The translations under genes and the position numbers were made by a program. Positions 52,890 to 60,297 of a stretch of DNA of 64,000 nt are shown here, piece by piece. The stretch spans positions 1 through 64,000 of the forward strand of contig CAVTAP010000002.1 of assembly GCA_963732695.1 (NCBI GenBank). The letters run 5' to 3'. The DNA comes from CADEDH01 sp963732695. GTDB taxonomy: Bacteria > Actinomycetota > Acidimicrobiia > Acidimicrobiales > SZUA-35. Within the stretch, counting starts at the first letter, position 1, and each line of letters starts with the position of its first letter. Below the pieces are notes generated by a model. The model saw only the letters and a list, made by a program, of their open reading frames with translations. It searched no databases and was not told where the DNA came from.

Positions 52890-53912
52890 TCAGCGGCGAC
52901 GGAGCTTCGGGGTGTGAGTGGCGGGGGCGCGGAAGCCGTCGTCGCCGGCGGTGAGGTTGCGGCCCGGGGGGATGATGGCGTCGATGGCATCGAGGATCTC
53001 GGTGCTGAGCGCCACCTCGGCGGCACCGAGCTGGCTCTCGAGGTGCTCCATCGTGCGGGGGCCGATGATGGCGGCGGTGACGGCCGGGTGGTTGAGCACG
53101 AAGGCGAGCGACAGGTGGATGAGCGACAGCCCGGCCGACTCGGCGAGCACGGTGAGCTCCTCGACGACGTCGAGCTTGCGCAGGTTCTCCGGGTTGGTGA
53201 GGTCGTAGCGATGGGGGACCCGGTTCGAGCGGCTGCTCTCCATCTGGGTGGTGCCCTTGCGCCACCGGCCCGACAGCCAACCGCCGCCCAGCGGGCCCCA
53301 GCAGATCACCCCCATGTCGTGGCGTTGGCAGACGGGGAGCGCATCGGCCTCGACGCGTCGGTAGATGACCGAGTACGGCGGCTGCTCGCACACGAAGCGC
53401 TCCAGGTTGCGGCGCTCGGCCACCCACTGGGCCTCGACGATCTCCTCGGCCGGGTAGGTGGAGCTACCGAGGTACCGGACCTTGCCGGCCCGGACCAGGT
53501 CAGTGAGTGCGCCGAGGGTTTCCTCGTGCGAGGTGTGCTCGTCGAGGCGATGGATCTGGAAGAGGTCGATGTAGTCGGTCCCGAGACGGCGGAGGCTGTC
53601 CTCGCAGGCCCGGGTGACCCATCGGCGTGAGGAGCCGGCCATGTTACGGTCGGGACCCATGGGCCAGTGGCACTTGGTGGCCAGCACCACGTCGTCGCGC
53701 CGGCCCTTGAGCGCCTTGGCCAGGATCTCCTCGGACTCGCCCAGGCTGTAGGCGTCGGCCGTGTCGATGAAGTTGATGCCGGCGTCGAGCGCGGCGTGGG
53801 TGATGCGGATGCAGTCGTCGTGGTCGGTGTTGCCCCACGCGCCGAACATCATGGCCCCGAGGCATACGTCGCTCACGCGAACGCCCGTGCGGCCGAGGAC
53901 TCTGTACTCCAT
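52890..53912 (-). CDS. Aldo/keto reductase
   Basis: A 340-residue NADPH-dependent TIM-barrel reductase. The full catalytic tetrad is visible: D50, Y55 (DTADAY), K80 and H121 (FQIH). The YRVLGRTGVRVSDVCLG start is typical. It reduces aldehydes or ketones to alcohols. ATG 53912 has site 17 only 20 bp upstream and no strong Shine-Dalgarno, so it may be leaderless (TATCGT read leftward could be the -10). Single-gene leftward unit. Confidence 0.9.
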   Translation of the reverse strand: MEYRVLGRTGVRVSDVCLGAMMFGAWGNTDHDDCIRITHAALDAGINFIDTADAYSLGESEEILAKALKGRRDDVVLATKCHWPMGPDRNMAGSSRRWVTRACEDSLRRLGTDYIDLFQIHRLDEHTSHEETLGALTDLVRAGKVRYLGSSTYPAEEIVEAQWVAERRNLERFVCEQPPYSVIYRRVEADALPVCQRHDMGVICWGPLGGGWLSGRWRKGTTQMESSRSNRVPHRYDLTNPENLRKLDVVEELTVLAESAGLSLIHLSLAFVLNHPAVTAAIIGPRTMEHLESQLGAAEVALSTEILDAIDAIIPPGRNLTAGDDGFRAPATHTPKLRRR

Positions 53913-53931
53913 CGGTGCACGATACAGGTGA

Positions 53932-53947
53932 CGGCAGTCGACTGTCA
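53932..53947. promoter_or_regulatory. Operator palindrome, site 17
   Basis: CGGCAGT-CG-ACTGTCA; the core CAGTCGACTG is symmetric. It serves the aldo/keto reductase (53912, left). Its last three bases are the complement of the TGA stop of the upstream CoA-transferase, so operator and coding end overlap. Confidence 0.68.
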
Positions 53948-56458
53948 GTTTGATGACCGCGGCGCACCGGCGACCGGTGGCGCGGGGCCGAGGACCACCA
54001 CGCCGTCTGCGGCCAGCGAGTCGATGGCGACCTCGGTGTAACCGGCGCCGGCCAGGATCGACCGGGTGTGCTCGCCCAGATCGCAGAATGACGGCGCCAG
54101 CGACGGGGTGGACGAGAACGAGACGACCGGGGCGTAGCGGTGGTAGGCGCCGCCGAGCGACGGGTGCGAGGCCTCGGTCATCACACCGAGGGCGATGGCC
54201 TGGGGGTCCTCGTACAGGTAGGCGAAGTGGGTGCGCTCGTCGGCCGTGACGCACCCCACCCGGGCGGTCCGGAGGCGCTTCTCCCACCCGGCCGCCGTGT
54301 CGCCGAGGAACACCGGGACCAGCTCGGCCTCCAGCGCCGCCCGGTTGGCCAGACGGGCCGGGACAGTGGCGAAACGGGGATCGGCGGCCAGCTCGGCGCG
54401 GCCGATGGCGCCGGCCAGCCGGGCGAAGGCGGCATTGTCGTCGGCCACCAGCATGATCCAGTGCGGATCGGGGTTGGCGTGGGGTCCCAACGCCCCGGGC
54501 TCGGCGGCGTGGGCGCACTCGTACAGCCGGTGGGCGCCACCGATGCCGAACTGGCGGGGGTCGACCGGAGGGCGGCCGGGCTTGCCCGGGTGGGCGAACG
54601 CGTCGTCGAAGTTGAGGTAGATGTTCGACACGATCATGAACGACTCGGCGTCGAGCGGCCCGCCCCGACGGTGCTGGGCGAACAAAGCGATGGCGGCGGC
54701 GGCCGCGTGGCCCAGTGCAGCGACGGGATCGGCTCCGCTCTCGCGCAGCGGCGGGTTGCCCGCTCCGGTCTGGTATTCGGTCTGGCCGGCGAAGGCGGCG
54801 ATGACCGGGTCGATCGCCGGTTGGCCGGCGTACGGGCCGGTCGAGCCGTAGGACGCGGCGTAGTGGTAGAGCAGGTTCGGGTTGACGCTCCGCAGGGTGT
54901 CGGCGTCCATCCCCAGGCTGTCGGGGACCCGGCCACGGAAGTTGTGGATGAACATGTCGGCGCTGGCGACCAGCCGGTGGAGGATCTCGCGGCCCATGTC
55001 GGACTTGAGGTCGATGGCGATCGACTCCTTGCCCTGCATGGCCCGCACCATGTTGTTGTGGCCGATGGCGCTGACCGGGTCGCCTCCCCCCTTGCCGAGC
55101 CGGCGGTACGGGTCGCCGGCGAGCGGCTCGATCTTGATCACCCGGGCGCCCAGCTCGGCCAGCAGGGCCGTGGCGAAGGGGAGTGCGTAGTAGTAGCCGG
55201 CCTCGATGATGGTCACACCGTCGAGCGGGCCCCGCAGCGCGTCGCGGGTGGGCGAGGGAGCGACCACGGGTGAAACATCGGCGCCCAGGACAGCCGCGGT
55301 GTGCTCGCCGGGGGTCGGTGCGGGCCTGATGTCGGCCGGCGCCGCAGGGATCCGGACCAGCCCCCCGATCTGGCGCACGGTGCCGAGACGGGGATCATCG
55401 ACATCGACGACCAACCCGGTCGCCGTCACCTGTGGGTGGACGAGCGCCTCCTGGGTGGTCTGCACGATGTCGGCGCACACGTGGCGATGGGGAAGGTAGG
55501 CCTCCATCCACTCGGCCGCCGTCCGTTCCTTCATGCGGGCCTGCACCCGGGTGACCAGCTCCACCTTGGCGTCGTCGTCGGGGAACGTGGTCGGGGCACC
55601 CTTGAAGCGGTCGTCGTCCCAGATCCACGAGAACCCGATGGCGTCGATCCATGCCGGGAAGAAGTGGGGTTCCGACAGCGAGTGCATGATCCACCGGCCG
55701 TCCTGGCACTCGGTCATCATCCCGGTGAGGGTGACCTCCCGAGGATCGCGGTGGTGGGCCAAGGGGTTGATGGCGTCGGACACCGTCCGCGTCGACCCCG
55801 TCCGGTCGTGCGGGAGCTCCTCGCCCTGGCGGAGCAGCCAGCGGACCTGCGGGTTCTGCCGGCAGCTGAGCGAGTGGAGCATGTTGGTGTCGACCCTCTG
55901 GCCGGCACCGGTGAGGTCGCGGGCCCGGAGGGCGCTGAGCGTGCCCATCACGGCCAGCATGGCGGTGAAGTACGTGCCGTCGGGGCACGATCGGTAGATG
56001 GGGCGCTGTCCGTCGCGCTCCCAGCCCGGTTGGTCGCGGAAGACGCCCGCCTTGGCCATGACCAGCGAGTCGGCCGGCTGGACCTCGGCGTACGGGCCGG
56101 TGAGGCCGAACCCGGTGATCCCGCACAGGACGAGCACCGGGTGTTCTGCTTCGATCCGACCGTCGTTGAAGCCGAGGGGATCGGGGTCGCCCGGGCGGGT
56201 GTCGTGGACCACCGCATCGAACCCGGGGAGGAGCCGGAGGACCTGGGCCCGACCCTCGGGTCCGGTGAGGTCGAGGTGGATGCTCAGCTTGCCCCGCTGC
56301 AGGAACGGGTACGCGGGCATGGCCTCGATCGGGTCGGTCCCCGGGTGCTCGACGCGGACGACCTCGGCGCCGTAGTCGGCGAGGATCATGGTCGCCAGGG
56401 ACCCGGCCTCCCGCCGGCTGGTGTCGAGCACTCGGATGCCGGCGCATGCCCCCTGCAT
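53945..56458 (-). CDS. Tandem (double-length) CaiB/BaiF CoA-transferase
   Basis: An 837-residue protein with two class III CoA-transferase modules, about 1-400 (AGIRVLDTSRREAGSLATMILADYGAEVVRVEH) and 425-837 (DGVTIIEAGYYYALPFATALLAELGARVIKIE). Class III enzymes usually form interlocked dimers of about 400-residue chains, so the fusion may be a covalent dimer, with one module possibly specialised. ATG 56458 follows AGAGGGGAT. It is divergent from the acyl-CoA dehydrogenase operon across site 18. Confidence 0.86.
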   Translation of the reverse strand: MQGACAGIRVLDTSRREAGSLATMILADYGAEVVRVEHPGTDPIEAMPAYPFLQRGKLSIHLDLTGPEGRAQVLRLLPGFDAVVHDTRPGDPDPLGFNDGRIEAEHPVLVLCGITGFGLTGPYAEVQPADSLVMAKAGVFRDQPGWERDGQRPIYRSCPDGTYFTAMLAVMGTLSALRARDLTGAGQRVDTNMLHSLSCRQNPQVRWLLRQGEELPHDRTGSTRTVSDAINPLAHHRDPREVTLTGMMTECQDGRWIMHSLSEPHFFPAWIDAIGFSWIWDDDRFKGAPTTFPDDDAKVELVTRVQARMKERTAAEWMEAYLPHRHVCADIVQTTQEALVHPQVTATGLVVDVDDPRLGTVRQIGGLVRIPAAPADIRPAPTPGEHTAAVLGADVSPVVAPSPTRDALRGPLDGVTIIEAGYYYALPFATALLAELGARVIKIEPLAGDPYRRLGKGGGDPVSAIGHNNMVRAMQGKESIAIDLKSDMGREILHRLVASADMFIHNFRGRVPDSLGMDADTLRSVNPNLLYHYAASYGSTGPYAGQPAIDPVIAAFAGQTEYQTGAGNPPLRESGADPVAALGHAAAAAIALFAQHRRGGPLDAESFMIVSNIYLNFDDAFAHPGKPGRPPVDPRQFGIGGAHRLYECAHAAEPGALGPHANPDPHWIMLVADDNAAFARLAGAIGRAELAADPRFATVPARLANRAALEAELVPVFLGDTAAGWEKRLRTARVGCVTADERTHFAYLYEDPQAIALGVMTEASHPSLGGAYHRYAPVVSFSSTPSLAPSFCDLGEHTRSILAGAGYTEVAIDSLAADGVVVLGPAPPVAGAPRSSN

Positions 56459-56511
56459 GTGATCCCCTCTCTGACCGCTCGGCGCCATCGTAGGCGTGGC
56501 TCCTTGCGAAA

Positions 56512-56527
56512 TGACAGTGACCTGCCA
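56512..56527. promoter_or_regulatory. Operator palindrome, site 18
   Basis: TGACAGT-GA-CCTGCCA. It lies in the divergent gap between the CoA-transferase (56458, left) and acyl-CoA dehydrogenase (56545, right). TATTGT at 56529-56534 directly follows and TTGCGA precedes, so the site would sit in the spacer of the rightward promoter. Confidence 0.7.
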
Positions 56528-56544
56528 CTATTGTACCGGGCATC

Positions 56545-57735
56545 ATGATGACGCCCGGAGCCTCGCTCGACAGCTTGCGCGCCGACGTGCGCGACTGGTG
56601 CGCCGCCCATGTTCCCGTCGATTGGCGGGTCCGGCAGCGCGGGGTCAGCCACCGTGAGCTGGTCGAGTTCCTGCGCTGGTGGGGTGGAGAGCTTCGTGGC
56701 TCGGGCCTGCTGGCCCCGCACTGGCCGGCCGAGTGGGGCGGCGGCTTCTCGATTGCCGAGCAGGTGGTGATCGCCGAAGAGCTGGCCCGCGGCGACGTCC
56801 CCCGCAACGGCCTCTACCACGTCGCGGTGTTCAACGTCGGTCCCACGCTGATCCACAACGGAACTCCCGAGCAGCAGCAGCGGTTCCTCCGGGGCATCTG
56901 GGACGGCGAGGTGTGGTGCCAGGGCTACTCCGAGCCCGATGCCGGCTCCGACCTCGCCAGCTTGCAGACCCAGGCCGTGCGTGACGGCGACGACTTCGTG
57001 GTCACCGGCCAGAAGGTGTGGACCAGCTGGGCCAACGACGCTGACTGGTGCCTGCTGCTGGCCCGTACCGACCCCGAGGCCACCAAACACAAGGGCATCA
57101 GCTGCCTGGTGGTCGACATGCGCACCCCGGGGATCGACGTCCGCCCCATCACCCAGGCCTGGGGTCCGGCCGACTTCAACGAGGTGTTCTTCGACGAGGT
57201 GAGGGTTCCGGCGACCAACGTGATCGGCGCCGAGAACGAGGGGTGGAGGGTGGCCCAGGGCACCCTCGCCGCCGAGCGTGCCATCTCGATCCTGGAGATG
57301 ACCGAACGCATCCAGCGCAACGGCATCGAGGCCGCGGTGGCCGACACCGCGGCGTGGCTGCTCGACGATGGCCGGCCGGCGCTCGACGATCCCGCGGTCC
57401 GCGAGGCCCTCGCCGAGAGCTATGCCGAGATCCAGGTGGTCCGCCACGTCCTGAACCAGATGATCGACGGGATCATCCGAGGCATCGACGTGAGCGGGAC
57501 GGCGTCGGTCATCAAGGTGCTGTACACCGATGTGCTGTACAAGCTCACCCGCCGGGTCACCGCCCTGCAGGGCGTGGCCGGTCAGCTCGACGGTCCCGTG
57601 CTGGCCTGCGCCGGGTGGGAGACGGGCTTCTGGATGAACGACTACATCCACTCGTTCGGCTGGCTCATCGGCGGGGGCACGAACGAGATCCAACGCAATG
57701 TGATCGGCGAGCGCATGCTCGGCCTGCCGCGGTGA
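56545..57735 (+). CDS. Acyl-CoA dehydrogenase
   Basis: A 396-residue FAD-dependent acyl-CoA dehydrogenase. Seen: YSEPDAGSDLASLQT, GQKVWTSWANDADW, NEVFFDEVRVPATNVIG and the C-terminal GGGTNEIQRNVIGERMLG. The Glu that serves as base in medium-chain enzymes (EGT context) is Gly here, so the base must lie elsewhere or on a partner chain. ATG 56545 lies about ten bases after TATTGT without a Shine-Dalgarno, so the mRNA may be leaderless; ATG 56548 is also possible. First gene of the long rightward operon. Confidence 0.9.
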   Translation: MMTPGASLDSLRADVRDWCAAHVPVDWRVRQRGVSHRELVEFLRWWGGELRGSGLLAPHWPAEWGGGFSIAEQVVIAEELARGDVPRNGLYHVAVFNVGPTLIHNGTPEQQQRFLRGIWDGEVWCQGYSEPDAGSDLASLQTQAVRDGDDFVVTGQKVWTSWANDADWCLLLARTDPEATKHKGISCLVVDMRTPGIDVRPITQAWGPADFNEVFFDEVRVPATNVIGAENEGWRVAQGTLAAERAISILEMTERIQRNGIEAAVADTAAWLLDDGRPALDDPAVREALAESYAEIQVVRHVLNQMIDGIIRGIDVSGTASVIKVLYTDVLYKLTRRVTALQGVAGQLDGPVLACAGWETGFWMNDYIHSFGWLIGGGTNEIQRNVIGERMLGLPR

Positions 57736-57883
57736 GGCTATGGAGAATCGGCCTCACTCGGTCGCTTCGCTCGCTCCGTTCGGGCGAGTTTCGTGGAGGT
57801 GCCGGCTTCGGCGGCCCGCGTCATGGGTGCACCGGGATGGCAAAGCCACACCGGTGCAGGGCGGCGGGGGGAGTGAGGTCGCC

Positions 57884-59032
57884 ATGCTGAGCCCCGAAGA
57901 GCGCGACGAGCTGCGGTCCACCGCACGGTCCCTGCTGAGCCGTCAGTCCTCGCCCGCTGCGGTCCGGGCCGTGGTCGGGTCCGAGTGGGGGTTCGATGCC
58001 GACCTGTGGGCCACCATGGTCGAGCTGGGCTGGACCGGCATCCACGTGGCCGAGGAGCACGGCGGTGCCGGGTGCGGGCTCGGCGACCTGGCCGTGGTCC
58101 TCCACGAGCTCGGCCGCGCCATCACCCCGGGGCCGTTCCTGCCCAGCGCCGTGTTGGCCACCACGGCGTTCGCCCATGCATCGAACGGCGACGCGGCGGG
58201 TCCCCGGCTGGCTGCGCTGGCCGCCGGCGAGGCAGTGGGGACCGTGGCCTTCGCCGGGTCTGCGGGCGCTTACGAGCACAGTCGCCTCGACGTGATGTGG
58301 CGTGCCGACGGCGCGCACGTCCGGCTCGACGGAGTCGCCGGTTTCGTGCTCCACGCCGACGCCGCCACCGAGATGGTGGTCGTTGCTCGGGGCGGCGACG
58401 GCGCCCTCGCCATGGTGGCCGTCGACCCTCGCTCGCCGGGTGTCGATGTGGCGGCCACGCCCTGCGTCGACGAGACCCGCCGGATGGCTCGGGTGTCCTT
58501 CGCCGACGTGGCCGTACCCGTGGGCGACCTGCTCTGCGAGCCCGGACCGGAAGCCGAGCGCTTGGCCGGCCTCGTGCTGGCCGCCGGGGTGGTGGCCGCG
58601 GGGTGCGACGCCACCGGGGTGGCCGAGCGGGTGCTCGAGGTGACGGCTCGCTACGCCACCGAGCGGATGCAGTTCGGCAAGCCCATCGGTTCGTTCCAGG
58701 CCGTCAAGCACCACTGCGCCAACATGGCCATCAGCGTGGAGGCCAGCCGGGCGGCCACCCGGGCGGCGGCCGACCAGCTCGACGGCGACCCGGCCGGGTG
58801 GGCGGCCACCGCCGCCGTCACCGCCTCGTACGTGGGCCCGGCGTGTGCCGAAGCCTGCGCGCTCGGCCTGCTGGTGCACGGTGGCATCGGGTTCACCTGG
58901 GAGCACGACGCCCACCTGTACCTCAAGCGAGCCAAGCTCGACGAGGTGCTTTTCGGCACGCCGGCGTGGTACCGCCGTCGTTTGGCCGACCTGACCTTCC
59001 CGGGGCTCGTGACCGCCCGCGGTGGCCGATGA
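57884..59032 (+). CDS. Acyl-CoA dehydrogenase (short partner-type)
   Basis: A 382-residue acyl-CoA dehydrogenase-fold protein. Seen: ATMVELGWTGIHVAEEHGGAG, RMQFGKPIGSFQAVKHHCAN and GGIGFTWEHDAHLYLKRAK. It lacks the SEPDAGSD stretch of its neighbours, a pattern of the alpha/beta partners in heteromeric acyl-CoA dehydrogenases of steroid and ring degradation. ATG 57884 is chosen by GGGGGGAGTGAGG; an upstream in-frame start at 57740 adds unconserved residues. The 148-bp gap before it has no operator. Confidence 0.85.
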   Translation: MLSPEERDELRSTARSLLSRQSSPAAVRAVVGSEWGFDADLWATMVELGWTGIHVAEEHGGAGCGLGDLAVVLHELGRAITPGPFLPSAVLATTAFAHASNGDAAGPRLAALAAGEAVGTVAFAGSAGAYEHSRLDVMWRADGAHVRLDGVAGFVLHADAATEMVVVARGGDGALAMVAVDPRSPGVDVAATPCVDETRRMARVSFADVAVPVGDLLCEPGPEAERLAGLVLAAGVVAAGCDATGVAERVLEVTARYATERMQFGKPIGSFQAVKHHCANMAISVEASRAATRAAADQLDGDPAGWAATAAVTASYVGPACAEACALGLLVHGGIGFTWEHDAHLYLKRAKLDEVLFGTPAWYRRRLADLTFPGLVTARGGR

Positions 59033-59067
59033 CGGTGTGCAACAGAGACGACGAAGGGACGCGACAC

Positions 59068-60297
59068 ATGGCTGAGGAGACGTGGACCGGCACCAAGCCC
59101 CGGGAGCTCGACGAGGAGACCCTGGAGCTGGTGCGCCGACAGATCAGCATCCCGGTGCGCCACTCGGCGCGCCAGCACAACGAGCTGTCGTCGGTCGACT
59201 CGTTCCGGCACTTCGCCCGGGCCTACGGCGACGGGAACCCGCTGTACAACGACCCCGCGTACGCGGCGGCCAGCTCGTGGGGCGCGTCCATCGCGCCGCC
59301 GCTGTACCCGTTCGTGTCCGGGGTGTTCCGCCCGGTCAACCTGACCGAGGTCGAGCGGTCCACGATGAAGGGCGGCGACCCACTGGCCGGGATCGGCCAG
59401 TACATGTGCGGCGAGCGGTGGATCTTCCCCCGGCCGGTGCGGGCCGGCGACGTGTTGTGGATGTCCCAGACCATGCACTCGGCCGAGCTGCGGCCGAGCT
59501 CGTTCGGCGGGGGCACGGGCGCGCTGGTGTCGCACCGGTGGTCCTGGGAGGACGAGGCGGGCGACCCGTTCGCCTTCCGCTTCTTGGACTTCTGGCACGC
59601 CGATCGTGAGAGGTCCCGCGGCGCCGGCACCAACCGCGACATCGAGCCCGCCCACTACTCCGAGGAGGATATTGAGCGCTACGACGCCCTGTACGCCGCC
59701 GAGGAGACCCGGGGCGCCACGCCTCGACTGCTCACCGACGTGGCCGTGGGCGACACCCTGGGGCCCATCGCCAAGGGACCGACCACCATCACCGACATCG
59801 TGTGTTGGCACATCGGTGTGGGCTGGGGAACCTATGGCGGGGGGACCTCCAAGCTGGCTTACGAGAACCGCTCCCGTATCCCGAAGTTCTACCTGAAGAA
59901 CGATCGCGGCATCTGGGACTCGGCCCAGCGATGCCATTGGGACGACGAGTGGGCCCAGCGCATGGGTCATCCGGCGGCCTACGACTACGGCGTGATGCGC
60001 AGCAACTGGATGGTTCACCTGGTCACGAACTGGATGGGCGACGATGCCTGGGTGTGGACCGTGAGCACCCGCCAGCGCAAGTTCAACTACATGGGCGACG
60101 CCCACGTGATCGAGGGCGTGGTGCGCGAGGTCGACCGGTCGACGAATTCGGTGACCATCGACGTCACCGGCACCAACCAGCGAGGCGAGGTCACCTGTGA
60201 CGCCCGCATCGGAGTGATCCTGCCGCCCGCCGAGGGCGGCCACGGCCGCATCCCCACGTTCGATCTGGACCAGGTGCCGGAGGCGACCGCTCCGTGA
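59068..60297 (+). CDS. MaoC-like hydratase/dehydratase (double hot-dog)
   Basis: A 409-residue protein with two hot-dog-like halves. Residues about 35-185 include HFARAYGDGNPLYNDPAYA, resembling the DxNPxH active segment of MaoC enoyl-CoA hydratases (His replaced by Tyr here). Residues about 225-400 include DVAVGDTLGPIAKGPTTITD and HPAAYDYGVMR. It would hydrate the enoyl-CoA product of the adjacent dehydrogenases. ATG 59068 follows GAAGGGA. The next CoA-transferase overlaps by four bases (GTGA). Confidence 0.82.
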   Translation: MAEETWTGTKPRELDEETLELVRRQISIPVRHSARQHNELSSVDSFRHFARAYGDGNPLYNDPAYAAASSWGASIAPPLYPFVSGVFRPVNLTEVERSTMKGGDPLAGIGQYMCGERWIFPRPVRAGDVLWMSQTMHSAELRPSSFGGGTGALVSHRWSWEDEAGDPFAFRFLDFWHADRERSRGAGTNRDIEPAHYSEEDIERYDALYAAEETRGATPRLLTDVAVGDTLGPIAKGPTTITDIVCWHIGVGWGTYGGGTSKLAYENRSRIPKFYLKNDRGIWDSAQRCHWDDEWAQRMGHPAAYDYGVMRSNWMVHLVTNWMGDDAWVWTVSTRQRKFNYMGDAHVIEGVVREVDRSTNSVTIDVTGTNQRGEVTCDARIGVILPPAEGGHGRIPTFDLDQVPEATAP

